Source of the DNA: Diaporthe sp. PMI_573
Taxonomy: Eukaryota > Ascomycota > Sordariomycetes > Diaporthales > Diaporthaceae
Direction of reading: 5' to 3'
Length of the DNA: 34,981 bases
Assembly (NCBI GenBank): GCA_021399435.1
Contig: JAJTUP010000188.1
Location: 1 to 34,981, forward strand
Shown: in pieces, positions 22,144 through 32,497 of the stretch
How the letters are laid out: each line of letters starts with the position of its first letter
Position numbering within the stretch: the stretch's first letter is position 1
Made by a program: the position numbers and the translations under genes
Notes under the pieces: generated by a model
Database searches by the model: none
Seen by the model: the letters and a program-made list of their open reading frames with translations, nothing else
What the model was told of the DNA's origin: nothing

Positions 22144-22163
22144 CAGAAGATCATCTGGACCGA

Positions 22164-23024
22164 ATGGCAACTAAGAAAGTAGAAGTCATCGGAGGAGCGA
22201 AGAACTTTTGGCTATACTCAGAGGCCGACGGCTACGATCTTACACACCCTCCTGCCCCAGACTCCTCGCCTATCCAGCCACGACTGTTGCTCAAAACAAC
22301 CACTGGCCGCGTGACCATCGACCCCGCTAAGACTGCGCTCGTGGTTGTGGACCTGCAAAATTACTTCCTATCCCCCCTACTAGGTCGTCCGGTTGATAGT
22401 GTTGGCATGAAGGTGGTGGATAAGCTCCTCGAACATGCAATCCCCGCGTGCAGGAAGGCTGGAATACCAACGGTATGGTTAGGCTGGGGCTTAACCAAGC
22501 AGGACATCGAGGAGATGCCACCGACAATTATCAAGGGGTTTGCGGCCGACACCAACTTTAGAGGTGATAAGAAAGTTGGGGGTCTAGGCTCTGAGATTGG
22601 ACCATTACAGCTTGAAGATGGGGAGGTTATCGAAGGTGGGCGGGTCATGATGCGAGACCAGTGGAACACCGCCTTCTACTCCAGATTGGTAGACGTTGCT
22701 GAGCCACAAGACATCTGGGTCTACAAAAATCGCCTGTCGGGGTTTTGGGGTGGGACTGATGTTGAGAAAACGCTGGCAGATCGAGGCATCAGAACCCTGT
22801 TGTTCTCTGGTGCAAACACTGATCAGTGTGTCGGTGGCAGCCTCCAGGATGCTTTCACAAAGGGTTGGGACTGTCTCATGCTTAGCGACGGGTGTGCAAC
22901 GACAAGCCCCGAGTTCTGCAAACAGTGCATCGAGTTCAACTGTGAAGCGGGTTGGGGGTTTGTGTTGAGCTGCGAAGAGTTGGCTGACGGAGTGGACACC
23001 ATGCACGTCTCAGCTAACGATTGA
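22164..23024 (+). CDS. Isochorismatase-like cysteine hydrolase
   Basis: This intact, intron-free 286-codon gene encodes a cysteine hydrolase of the isochorismatase-like superfamily. The expected catalytic triad is visible: Asp63 in VVVDLQNYF, Lys188 in VYKNRLSGFWG and Cys222 in SGANTDQCVGGS, with a short N-terminal extension of about 50 residues before the core. Length matches fungal members. The family includes amidases and hydrolases such as nicotinamidase, N-carbamoylsarcosine amidase and isochorismatase-type enzymes; the substrate cannot be told from sequence alone. There is no signal peptide or membrane segment. The start is chosen because ACCGAATGG is the first in-frame ATG with an A three bases before the ATG. 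Codon use and GC are normal and no RIP damage is seen, in contrast to the flanks. Overlapping ORFs in other frames are shadows. Confidence 0.93.
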   Translation: MATKKVEVIGGAKNFWLYSEADGYDLTHPPAPDSSPIQPRLLLKTTTGRVTIDPAKTALVVVDLQNYFLSPLLGRPVDSVGMKVVDKLLEHAIPACRKAGIPTVWLGWGLTKQDIEEMPPTIIKGFAADTNFRGDKKVGGLGSEIGPLQLEDGEVIEGGRVMMRDQWNTAFYSRLVDVAEPQDIWVYKNRLSGFWGGTDVEKTLADRGIRTLLFSGANTDQCVGGSLQDAFTKGWDCLMLSDGCATTSPEFCKQCIEFNCEAGWGFVLSCEELADGVDTMHVSAND

Positions 23025-23833
23025 AGCAGTCCAAACAACTGAACGAAATTCTGGTAATGGAGTTTTAGATCGTTAAGCCTCGTTCCCCTCCTTACCCGGC
23101 AGTCCACTGGGCAGAGTCCTCCGTTACATGTGACTATAGTCTTTATTGAACTTCGCATTCTTTAGTCGGGTGTGGACAAGGCTTGAGCGGCTTTTCTACT
23201 AAAAGTAATCATCACTACCCAAAGTATATGTCAAGGCATTCTCGGCCCTCGGTGGGATAGCTATCTAATTACCCTCAAATCACCAAGCCAGATAGATATC
23301 CTCCGAGCACAGCAAGTATCTTTACCTATATTGATGAACTGAATAATGATGAGACCGTTATTCGGGCGATTGAAGTAAGGAGGTAAGACAACCCGACTAG
23401 TTTTAATGCCGAGTATTATTTTCTGTCCTGCCTTGTTTAAGTAATAGCATAATACTGTCTTGCCTATGGTGTATTGTAAGTACGACGCTTACCTGAGTAG
23501 AAACAATTAGTGTACTATTGGAATAAACCAGTATGTCTGTCTTAGAACTTAAGAATAACTTAACTTAATGCAGCCTGTCTATTAAAACATTAGACAAGAC
23601 AATCTATACTGTGGTTGACAATCTTTACATGCGCTCTATGTATTTAGCTCGGTACAGCTCCCGGCTTTTTCTGTTGGCCTACCCAGCTCCCAGCTTTGGC
23701 CTACCTAGTATTTATTTTTCTGCGTGTACCCTTAAAAATTTTAAGTACCTTTCTTTATAAGCAGCCCTACTACCTTATATTTTAAAAAGCTATCTAGTGT
23801 AAAGAATTAAAGCTAGAAATTATTTTACTTAAA
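23025..23833. other. 3' flank of the gene island, no clear gene
   Basis: Composition falls from normal to AT-rich by about 23750. A short plus-strand reading, YIDELNNDETVIRAIEVRR (about 23330-23388), resembles the first helix of pogo/CENP-B-type transposases, but it is too short to call. Around 23650-23710 two related segments containing CAGCTCCC/CCCAGCTT and TTGGCCTACC recur. A microsatellite-free transition into repeat DNA follows. Confidence 0.4.
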
Positions 23834-23953
23834 GAGTAAATTATATACCTAAAGGGTAAATTGTATATTTAGAGGGTAAATTATATACCTAGAGGGTAAA
23901 TTGCATACTTAAAGGGTGAATTGCACACCTAGAGGGTAAATTGTAAACCTAGA
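23834..23953 (+). repeat. 20-bp tandem repeat, six copies
   Basis: Six head-to-tail units of about 20 bp share GGGTAAATTGTATACCTAGA, with transitions between units, and degenerate further copies continue to about 23990. There is no coding context. It marks the entry from the gene island into RIP-mutated sequence. Confidence 0.85.
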
Positions 23954-24959
23954 GGGCCAGAGGGCTAAAGGGCAAATTACACTTAGAGGGGTCTTTAAAT
24001 TATAGGGTAGCTTTTTTGCTTACAAAGAAAGGTACTTATGGTGCGCGACAGGGGTAACTTTCTAAAAACCCCAAAAACTACTATATCTATACACCCACAC
24101 TTATAGTTAGACATCTTTAATCTAACCTATTTAGCTAATATATAATATTTTAAAAACTTGTATATATCTCTAAACCCCTTACTTAAAATAAGTACTACTA
24201 TATGCTACTATATAATTCTAATCTCCCCCTTTCCCCTTTTTTAAACACCGTAGATTTATATATATCTAAATATCTATTATCGCTCTTTCTTAGATCAGTA
24301 TAGTACTACCTATACCGCCACCTAGGCTTATAGTTAATTGTCTAGCTACGCGTATATTATACACTAAGACAAAGGCTATACACCTATATTAGCGATTCTA
24401 CCTTAATTATAATCTTCCCCTACTAGATATTATTAACCTAATTATACCTCTATAATTTTAATAATTGAGTATCACGGCTGTACAGACTGCTATATTAACG
24501 ATAACCAATATATAAAGCCGATCTATACTTACTCTTACTATTCTAGGCCCAAATCCCATTAGATCGCTTATATCTAGCACTGAAACTATTATTTAAGACC
24601 GCCACTAAAGTAAAAAAGAGATACATGAGCCTAAACATACACTATTAATTTAAATTAATATAACTCTCTACTCTAGAGAGTATATAATAAGGCTAGTTAG
24701 TAGGCTGAATATCCGTGATTATATATAAATTATCAAGCATAGTAAATATTAGATCCTACCACTAAAACTTATTTAACTATATTCTTCGCACAGGGCGTTA
24801 ATTAATACAATACTTTAACATCTCTATATTATAACTAATCTCCTTAAAAAAGATTAAAGGGTTGTTTAACAAGTCACACTTGGTAATAGTCTAGGTATAA
24901 CAAAGCTTGCTGTAGATATAGAATCTTTAATAACTCTTTATATACTTATAACTATACTC
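23954..24959. other. AT-rich RIP-decayed repeat, unassigned
   Basis: No domain could be named on either strand. A few CpG-containing patches remain (about 24295-24560). It may be the 5' part of the gypsy element that follows or of the DNA transposon seen at 28208-28740. I could not find a 5' LTR matching 27738-28207. Confidence 0.35.
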
Positions 24960-25929
24960 TAAGCAAGAAAGACCAAAGATAACAACAAGGAAAGATACTT
25001 AATTATATTACTTTAAGATTAGCACATTAAGTTTAAAGACAAATTAACAACAAATAAAAAAGAAAAAAAACATATAGTAAAGACTTAATCTATATAACAT
25101 TAAAACAATAAAGAGCCAGAAGAATAGATCTTAAGTATGCCTATTAAAGAAAAAATACAAGTTAAGCAGGATACTTTAGATAATCAGGGATCTAGTAGCT
25201 TCAAAATTATTTAAAAAAAAAATATTTAAGGTAGCTTAAGTTTATTTAAGGCAGAAGATATATTAAATTTAAATAATTAAAAACAATTACCTATTAAGGA
25301 AAAACAAATAGCTAGTTATTATCTTTACAATATATATTATATACTAATAACTCTCTTTAAGAGCAATTAAAGAAGTAGAAATATATATAGTCTATATTAT
25401 CTTTACAAGTTTCTTTTATAATAAATATATACAAGGTTACTTAATTATAGGACCTAAGATATAATATTATAGCTAGAATATCTAGTAAAGATAGATTATA
25501 AGAATTAGAGGTTAGGGATGGCTTTAAAGTATAAAATAAAGACGGATTATATAATCTTACTAATATGTAATAATAAATAACTCTAGCTATACAATATTAA
25601 TGTCTATTTCTACGTCTAATTTTACATTAAGTTAATTAATATTAACTTCTTTCTTAGATAGCTATATACAAAGACATATAAGGCTACCTGTTAGTAATCT
25701 TAATAAATTAAGCTTTAGCTCTATATTAGTATTAATATACTCTTAGAGTCAAACCTTTAATATCTTATACTAGTATATAAATAGTATACTTTAAGTCTTA
25801 GCTATAAGTTAATTAGGTATTCCTTTAACTAATTATATAATATTGTTATAGATTAAGACTATTTCTATAAAAAGATAGGTATTTAAGTTAATACTATCTT
25901 ATTTAACAATATTAAGTAGTTTTTAGAGT

Positions 25930-26930
25930 ATAGAGAATTAGGTATAGGGTACTAATAATTTTTAATCTTGTCTGTATTAAATAGAAAATAGAGAATCTAT
26001 GGCTTTTTAGGGATAATATATAGTAGACAGGCTTATTAAATATGCCTATTTCTTACTCTATAAGAAAACAAATAATATAGACAAACTTATATATACTTTT
26101 CTATAAATAATTGTTAGTAACTATAGTACGCTATAAGAAATTATCTTAGATAGAGAAATAATATTTATTTTAAACTTTTGGTAATTACTTATAAGACAAC
26201 TTGGTATAAAGTTAAAGCTATCTATAGCTTTCTATCTTTAGACAGATAGATAAACTAAAAGACTAAACTAAATTCTAAAATAGTATCTTTATAGTTACGT
26301 TAATTATAAACAGAATAATTAGATATAGCTACTATCTATAGTATAGTTTGCCTATAATAGTATAGATATAGATATAATAAAGGTATTATTTTTTTATATA
26401 AACTATAGCTATAAACTAGAAGCCTATAGGGAATTAATCTTGGGGCCAAAAGTATAATTAGCCATAAAAAGGGTAATTAAGATTTGGGATCTTTAAAAAA
26501 AAGCTTTGGCAAAAACTACTCTTTATATAAAAATAAATAATAATTTATGCCAATAAGAAAAGGTTAAAGAAACTAACCTTAGAAAAAGAAGATAGAGTCT
26601 ATCTACTTTAGAAAAACATTAAAACTAAACAACTAAGTAATAAACTAGACTATAAAAAAATTAGACTATTTAAAATTAAAAAAAATTATTAAACATTAAC
26701 TTTAAACTCTTATTACCAATAAAAATATAAATATACCCGGTCTTTTATATATTATTTTTAAAACCAGTACTAGCTAATATATAGCTTAAAATATAGATTA
26801 AACTTAAAAATAATAAAAAAGAATAGAAAGTTAAGAAAATCTTTAATTTAAAAACCTATAATACTAATACTAAGTATCTAGTTAAATAAAAAGGCTATAA
26901 TAATAAAGATAATACTTAAAAACCCTTTAA
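25930..26930 (+). pseudogene. Gypsy integrase and chromodomain relic
   Basis: One plus-strand frame reads the integrase core: VDRLIKYAYFLLYKKT with Asp at 26026, EIILDREIIF with Asp at 26149, NFWQLLIRQLGIKLKLS, and TDR-stop-TKRLN, where the catalytic Glu at 26257 is Lys (GAA to AAA). The spacing between second Asp and this residue is 35, as in the D,D(35)E family. It continues into FAYNS- and EAYRE-type motifs. A chromodomain core, YLVK-stop-KGYNNKDNT, lies at about 26873-26925. Stops stand for Gln or Trp. The enzyme cannot be active. Confidence 0.87.
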
Positions 26931-27737
26931 AAATTTAGCAAATTATTAGTAGATACTCTAAAGTTACTAGACAACTATAAAGAAAAATCTATATTAGTCT
27001 CTTCTATTACGAAACCTTAGTCTATAACGCCAAAAGCCTCGCTAGACTATAGATATAAGGTAGGCTTAGAAGCTTTGGCCAAGAAGCAATTAAGCTTTCT
27101 CTCTTCTACCTATTCCGCAGCCTCTAGCTTATTTAATAACTAAAATTTACAATAAATTATTTTATAACCTCAGAAAGATATCTTCTAACACTATTACCTT
27201 AACTAACCTAGATAAGCTAGACACTTATTTATCTTATATTATTAACTTAGTAAAGCTTTTTATATAATATAAAGCTGCTTTTAGGCTAACTAAAGCTTAC
27301 TTTTTACTACTTTCTCTTTATATTTAATATACTATTTTTTTAATAAGACGCTAAACTAGTAGCAAGTTAGCTAAAAGAAATAATATAGAGATTTAAAGAA
27401 AATAAACTTAAATTTAAAGACAAATCGGTATTATTATAAAAACGACCTCTTTAAATATAGGCCATGTAATGAGAATAGCCTTTAGCTATCTTATATAACT
27501 ACCTCTTTAATTTATAAGAAAAATAAGGCATAGCTTTAAAACCAGTTTTCTTAATTAATAAAGCAAGCACTTAATATTGCTTAATTTTGCGTAAAGGACG
27601 AGATTTAGAAATATAACCTAATATATTATTAGTATAATTAAAGTATAAGGAAAAACGGAAATATATAAAAATATAATAAGAGAGGAAAACTTATAGATAA
27701 ATCTTTAGGGACAAAAAAGTATAGAGGAGGGAAATAA

Positions 27738-28207
27738 TGTCATAACTTTAATAAAAATAGGACCAATGGTTAATTTTAACTTAAAATAATTTTACTTGGC
27801 TAGCAGGACAAGCTAAACAAAAGATATAGTAGATATAGCCCTAGTGGTATATAACTAAAAGGATTACTTATATAAATAGAATTACTAAGATTACCAGGCC
27901 TTAGCAGTAAGCCCTAGTAAGCCAATACTATAGATTATTATAGATTATCTAGATTACTAATAATTTAGTAGTAAGCTAGGTAAGCCAGCCTAAAAAGATA
28001 GACTATATAAAACATACTTATTATTAGTAGATAGTATTAAAATAGAATAGTCTTTTAGCAGTTAATTTAAGTATTTATTCTAAATAGCTTTTATTAGCTT
28101 GTAATTATTGTTAGAAACCCTATTGCTTAATTAACCGCCTTATTATATATCTTAGATATAAACCCGATCTCTTGGTTTAAAGAATCCAGGAAACCTTAAT
28201 TATTATA
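27738..28207 (+). repeat. Gypsy family C LTR, 470 bp (3' LTR)
   Basis: It starts TGTCATAAC directly after a purine tract and ends TTATTATA, where the relative at 32491-32497 has CATTACA. The last about 190 bases are nearly identical to 32310-32497 apart from transitions; the first part is more diverged and longer. It contains short internal direct repeats of TAGATTAT/TAGATTACTA type. Confidence 0.85.
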
Positions 28208-28740
28208 ATAAAGGAAGCAAGATTGCTAAAATTAGTTACTAGCAATAGCTTTAGCGGGTATTTCTATACTAATAAATACTTTTATCTACGATAAAAAACT
28301 TCTTTTATAACCTCTAAGCGATCTTAAAAGCTATATAATATAATGGCCCAGTATATTTATTAGAAGTAATTAAGCCCTATATAATAACTCTTTTTTAGAA
28401 AAATTCTTAAAAGCTAGGACTAGAAAGACGTTAATTTAATAATATCTTTATAAAAAGCCTAAAAGCTGGAACGCCAAATTAAAGCCAGCAGGATAGTCTA
28501 AAGAAAAAAGGTTTAATTTAACCTAAATAAGCTTTTTGCCGACATTAAGGCTATTTAGAGGATCTAAATAAAAGCCAGCATAGTGCCAGAAGATAGCAAC
28601 GGGTTAGAAAAATTAGAAATACTATTAGAAACAGAGTCAATTATTATAGTAGCGGCGGTATTGGTATTATAGTAAAGGCGGCGTAAGTAACAAAGGGTGG
28701 CCGAGAACGGGGGTAGGCCGAGATCTAGGCCGGGCACATT
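28208..28740 (+). pseudogene. Pogo/Fot1-type (Tc1-mariner) transposase, C-terminal fragment
   Basis: The plus strand reads KLERQIKASRIV, then RKKVQFNLNKLFADIKAI and QRIQIKA (about 28450-28580), with stops at Gln positions. This matches the C-terminal tail of fungal pogo/Fot1 transposases, where a basic KRKKV stretch leads to a D-PN-KFADIE-I-RAQ motif after the DDE domain. The DDE domain itself is not seen upstream, because the gypsy LTR ends at 28207. GC-rich repeats with GGTAGGCC and GGCCGAG at about 28701-28735 may be remains of the transposon's terminal region. The match rests on this tail alone. Confidence 0.62.
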
Positions 28741-28745
28741 ATTTT

Positions 28746-31500
28746 CTATTCGAGCTTTAGTTGTCTAAACTACTTAATAGTTGTCTTAAGATTATTTGCC
28801 TTGCTTTCTAGATTAGCTAATTTCATTCTATCACTATCTTGTATTACAATATTAGTTTTCTCAAAATATATCGGATTATAAATAAGCTTATACTGTCTCT
28901 AGATAGTAGCACGAGTCTTTTCTAGCTTTTTTGTCGTCTTGGCGATCTCCTTATTAAAGTTGACATAGTCTCTAACGTATATATAGACAGAGACGGCACT
29001 AAATACAGGGAAGATAATATAGCCAGCAGGGCGGGCAGATATAGGCGAGAGAATTATAATATCTATAATGCCTTTGCCACTAAGCGACTAGATTAAAGAC
29101 TTCTCTTTAGATACAGTCTTATACAACACTATATTATAGGTATAGATAAGAATCTTTGCCTTATCTTTAGGCAAGTATTCAGTTATTAGAAATTAAATAC
29201 CCTTAGAGTAGCCTAAAAATATATTGTAGGCGGCTTTAGCGACTAGGTCCTTAAACTGCTTATTTTATTTAGGATATCTTGCTACTATAATGCTTCTTGT
29301 CTTATTACTTAACCTTTTAGGCAGTCTCTACTATAGCTCTTCCGTAATAAAGGGCAGAAATGGGTGAAAAAAGATGAGAGCCCCTTTAATAGTAGAGTAG
29401 AGCGTCTAGAGTATAGATTTAATTTAAACTTTAGACCTATGCTATATTAGAGCCTTAGAGTTCTCGATAAAGACGTTACATTTATTTAAATAGCTAGTCA
29501 AATAGAGATAGTACTAGTGGAAGCCGAGAACCGTTTATAGCTAAAAGTACCAGTAAATATAAATAAAGTTGGCACTCCTTATAAAATCTCTCTAATTAAG
29601 AGCCTCGGTAATTATCTTTACAGCATAATTTATCTTCTAGAGGCTCCAGAGCTTTAAAAGAGACTTGTATCTAGTAAGGCCTTATTATATTGTAGAAACA
29701 AAGTCTTTAATAGTCTCGAGCTTGCCAAAGATATATTTACAGGCATTCTAGATCTTATTACAAAAGCGTTAATAGAGGTAGATAATCTTAACATTAAAGT
29801 TAATATCGCTACTACCTATAGTGTAGGTAATAAGAGAGAAGCAAAGGGCGTCTATACTGCATTTAGAAATACCTTAAGGGAATACTATCTTTTGGTATAT
29901 AGTTGCTTTCTTAATCTTAGAGGCGGCAAGATTGCCTAACAATAGCTTATCGTAAAGAGCCGGAAGCTTGATTCTGTAAATAATGTTTAGAGAATTAAAA
30001 ATATTGTCGAGCGACTTGCTTATCTTGCATCTATTAGTGTCGCAAACTATAAATGTTAAATTAAAATTGCAAGCTTGCTAGATTAGGGTAGAAAGAGCAG
30101 CTTACTAAGAGAATAATAGAAGACTTTAGAGAATAATACCTTACCCTATTATCGGGTTAATTAATTGTCATATAGTATAAGTCGTCTAAATTAACATTAC
30201 TTATAATAAGCTTTATATTAAAGAAGATTATATATATAATCTAGAAAGAACTGTAGCTCTTTATTAGTATATGCCTGGCCTTGTAGGCTCTATAAGTAAC
30301 ATTGGCTCTTAGTTAAAGATCTATACTAGAATACTTATATAATATTCCAGCCGGTCTCTAGAATACTAGTAGAGAATAGGCGGGTAAGATTAAGACTATC
30401 CTTAGGCTATCTAAGAGTTGCGAAAAGCTAGAGGCTAGAGCTAAACCAGATATTAAGCATATCTTTGTCTCAAACCTATAGGGCGTAAGTCTCTGACTAT
30501 GCTTTAATAACGGAATATCTACTAAGCATCTAACTATAAATAATGTAGATTAAGAAAGAGATAATCTTACTAATTTAAACTTCCTGTCCGGCTATACCTT
30601 CTTGGCCTTAACAAAGGCTATTCTAGTTAATACAGGATAACTAATATTAAAAAGGCTCCTAACCTTTTTCTTTGATTCTTTCGGTAAATTATCTATTATT
30701 AAAATCGTGTATATCCGCGTCTTCTTTAAAGCATAGACAATATACCAGGCATTAATATCCCTACTATAGCTGTCTCAAGATATATTAGTTATTAATATTT
30801 ATTATCTAGTAGAGATATATCTTCTCTACTAATTTGGGCCTAATCTTAATTTGCCTAATCTAGACTATTTTAACCTATAACGAGTATAAGCTGATAAAAA
30901 AAGGCAGAAAAGAACAATTATTAGCCTATAGCATCCTCTATAAAAGCAGATATCTTTACCTACCATTATGGTTTTATAATAGACTCGACAATATTCTTAG
31001 TCTTCTCTAATAGCGGCACAGATATAGGGTTATTCTTCTTATCTATATAGAGACCAAGCTTTTTTAAATCCTCTTAGATAAAGTACCAGACATTAAATTG
31101 CTTCTAGCCTTAATACAGGCCGCCGTTATTATTAATAAGTCTGTTGTCTATTAGAATGTTAATAAACTTAAGCTTATAGGTTATATCTAAGTTAAAATTA
31201 TTAGGATTATATATAAGGGTTAGCTTAACGACGTCTATATAAAAATCGTGCTTAATATATATATTGGCGATAATAGAAAGCCTCCGGCTCTTAATAAACA
31301 AATAAACAGCAAATTTGCCTACTAGATAGATATAGCAAGAATCTTTAAGATATACCGCGATACTAATATTGCCGAGTATAGTCTTAGGACAAATTATTAC
31401 AACTTTAACTAACTTGTTAGAATTCTCAATAGGATACTTAAAATAAATAATAATGCCAAACTCAACCTTTCTCTTATAGCCTAACATATTCTAAAGATTA
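28746..31500 (-). pseudogene. RIP-mutated partial copy of valyl-tRNA synthetase
   Basis: Read on the minus strand, the decayed sequence follows class I ValRS in order. It starts with GYKRKVEFG and the editing domain (FKYPIENS, then IICPKTILGN at 31371-31400 for TTRPETMLGD, and VKLTLIYNPNNF for VKLTPAHDPNDF). Next come EDLKKLGLYIDKKNNPISVPL, RQL-stop-stop-GH-like (30759-30779), IWFSSSL and LFATL, and SILETGW (about 30350-30370). The KMSKS loop is KISKS at 30012-30026, followed by KLLLGNLAAS, DINFNVK and RFCNKI. The anticodon-binding region has FFHPFLPFITEEL (about 29330-29370), and the C-terminal coiled coil ends RQLKLE with stop at 28746-28748. An intron with GTAAG and TATAG ends is retained at 30047-30105 just before KISKS. 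The N-terminal third, including the HIGH motif, is missing. An open 125-codon stretch (31110-31487) is its least damaged part. A functional ValRS must exist elsewhere. Confidence 0.88.
30047..30105 (-). other. Intron retained in the ValRS pseudogene
   Basis: On the minus strand GTAAGC follows TCTCTTA and the intron ends TTATAG before TTTGCGACAC, with TTAAC as a branch site. Splicing would join SL-I-CDTNRCKISKS, matching the HSLVRD-GRKMSKS block of ValRS. Its presence shows the copy arose at the DNA level, not from an mRNA. Confidence 0.65.
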
Positions 31501-31760
31501 GTAGATCAAATGAGTCAGGTAGCAGTAGGGTGTACTGAGGTCTTGTTAGGACGATTAAGAGTGGTTCGGATAACTTTGCATTAAATTCAAGTGGGCTTCT
31601 GTCAGCCCTCCTCACAGTCTCTCCGACATCGTCTCACCCTTGGGCACGTGTAGGTTGGCTCTGGTGCGCAGATAGGGAGGCCGGAAAATTCGGCCCTCAG
31701 ACCTACCATCTTTGGCTTTAAACAGCCAGCCAACCCTAACCCTAACAGTAATTAAACTAA
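31501..31760. other. Unmutated islet between repeats
   Basis: About 260 bp of normal base composition with many CpA, TpG and CpG sites sits between the ValRS pseudogene and AT-rich sequence. It contains CACGTG (31644-31649) and a small inverted repeat, GGCCG...CGGCC, near 31679-31696. I see no gene. It may be single-copy or too short to have been recognised by RIP. Confidence 0.55.
31732..31746 (+). repeat. Short telomere-like motif, AACCCTAACCCTAAC
   Basis: Two and a half units of CCCTAA mark the end of the unmutated islet, after which sequence becomes AT-rich. The placement at a composition boundary suggests a junction scar, for example telomere repeat added during break repair. The number of units is too small to exclude chance. 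Confidence 0.6.
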
Positions 31761-32073
31761 ATATAGATAGACTTTAGAAATTAAGCTATCTAATAAACTA
31801 AGTTATATGCTTTTTAGGTAAGAAATAAAAGAAATGTAAAAATATAAAGTTAGGGTCTTAAAATAGCCCAAAAAATTAACTTACGGCCACTAAACTCATT
31901 TGCCGGCATGTATACTCTATAGATACTTAGAGAAAATCTAGTGCCAAGTCTAGGGTAACTCTCTACATACAGCGCGTATATAAGCGTTTCTATTTAATAT
32001 ATAATTAAATATATTCTAGTCTAATTAAGTTAATATTTATATTAATTTTAGCTTTTATCTTAATCTACTAAAT
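31761..32073. other. AT-rich flank of gypsy element D
   Basis: No gene or recognisable element is seen. The sequence immediately left of the LTR (TAAAT, 32069-32073) would be the target duplicate of the element that begins at 32074, but its other end lies outside the window. Confidence 0.4.
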
Positions 32074-32497
32074 TGTTATAACTCTAACAGAAATAAAAAC
32101 AATAGTTAATTCTATACAGAAACAACTTTACTCGGCCAGCCTAGCAGGCCAGACAAACGACACAAACAGGATCCTACACAGTTACGTAACCACGGGTTAC
32201 CTAAGCAGGATCAGGAAGATTAGGTCCTAAGCCAACTAATCTAAGATCAGTAAGATTATACTCTAAGCTTTCTAAGCCAGCCTAAAGAGATAGACATATA
32301 AAGACACGCTTATTACCAGATAGCTAGATAATATAGACAGCTCTTTAGCAGTTAATCTAAGTATTTATTCTAAATAGCTTTTATTAGCTTGTAATTATTG
32401 TCAGAAACCCTATTACTTAATTAACCGCCTTATTATATATCTTAGATATAAACCTAATTACATTATTTAAAGGACCCAGGAAACCTTAATCATTACA
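32074..32497 (+). repeat. Gypsy family C/D LTR, 424 bp (5' LTR)
   Basis: It starts TGTTATAAC and ends CATTACA. The terminal about 190 bp match 28018-28207 closely. It is less mutated than the relative, with ACCACGGGTTACC and CAGGATCAGGAAGATTAGG patches preserved. Confidence 0.88.

Larger units (their letters stand above)
20983..22163. promoter_or_regulatory. Shared upstream region of the divergent CorA and cysteine hydrolase genes
   Basis: This 1.18-kb interval of normal base composition separates two divergent start codons. CCAAT at 21262-21266 and ATTGG at 21584-21588 are possible HAP-complex sites in opposite orientations, each within a matching CCAATCAGA/TCTGATTGG sequence. CGAGTAATTACTCG at 21691-21704 is a perfect 14-bp palindrome, and GAGTCA near 21725 resembles a GCN4/CPC1-type site. 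Two strong hairpins and a telomere-like motif are listed separately. Several short ORFs on both strands here have no family resemblance and overlap each other. Regulation by these sites is inference only. Confidence 0.45.
24960..28207 (+). mobile_element. Gypsy chromovirus C, 5'-truncated or unrecognisable at the 5' side, with 3' LTR
   Basis: Integrase, chromodomain, a purine tract (AGAGGAGGGAAATAA, 27723-27737) and a 3' LTR follow in order on the plus strand. No matching 5' LTR, gag or reverse transcriptase could be made out upstream, so the left boundary is approximate. The LTR is the same family as that at 32074-32497, making this and the element at the window end two copies in the same orientation. 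RIP damage is the strongest in the window. Confidence 0.8.

Noticed and set aside
22327..23158. Several ORFs of 66-133 codons on the minus strand and other frames over the cysteine hydrolase gene
   Set aside because: They lie inside a gene with clear family motifs and show no motif themselves; they are shadows of a GC-balanced coding sequence.
23330..23388. Possible pogo transposase N-terminus (DELNNDETVIRAIEVRR)
   Set aside because: The resemblance is limited to one helix-sized segment followed by a stop, and joining it to the C-terminal fragment at 28208 would need evidence from another copy.
24240..24640. Possible transposase DDE domain on the minus strand
   Set aside because: A DLMGFG-like stretch hinted at the D-E-T-G-F motif of pogo transposases, but the following sequence did not fit.
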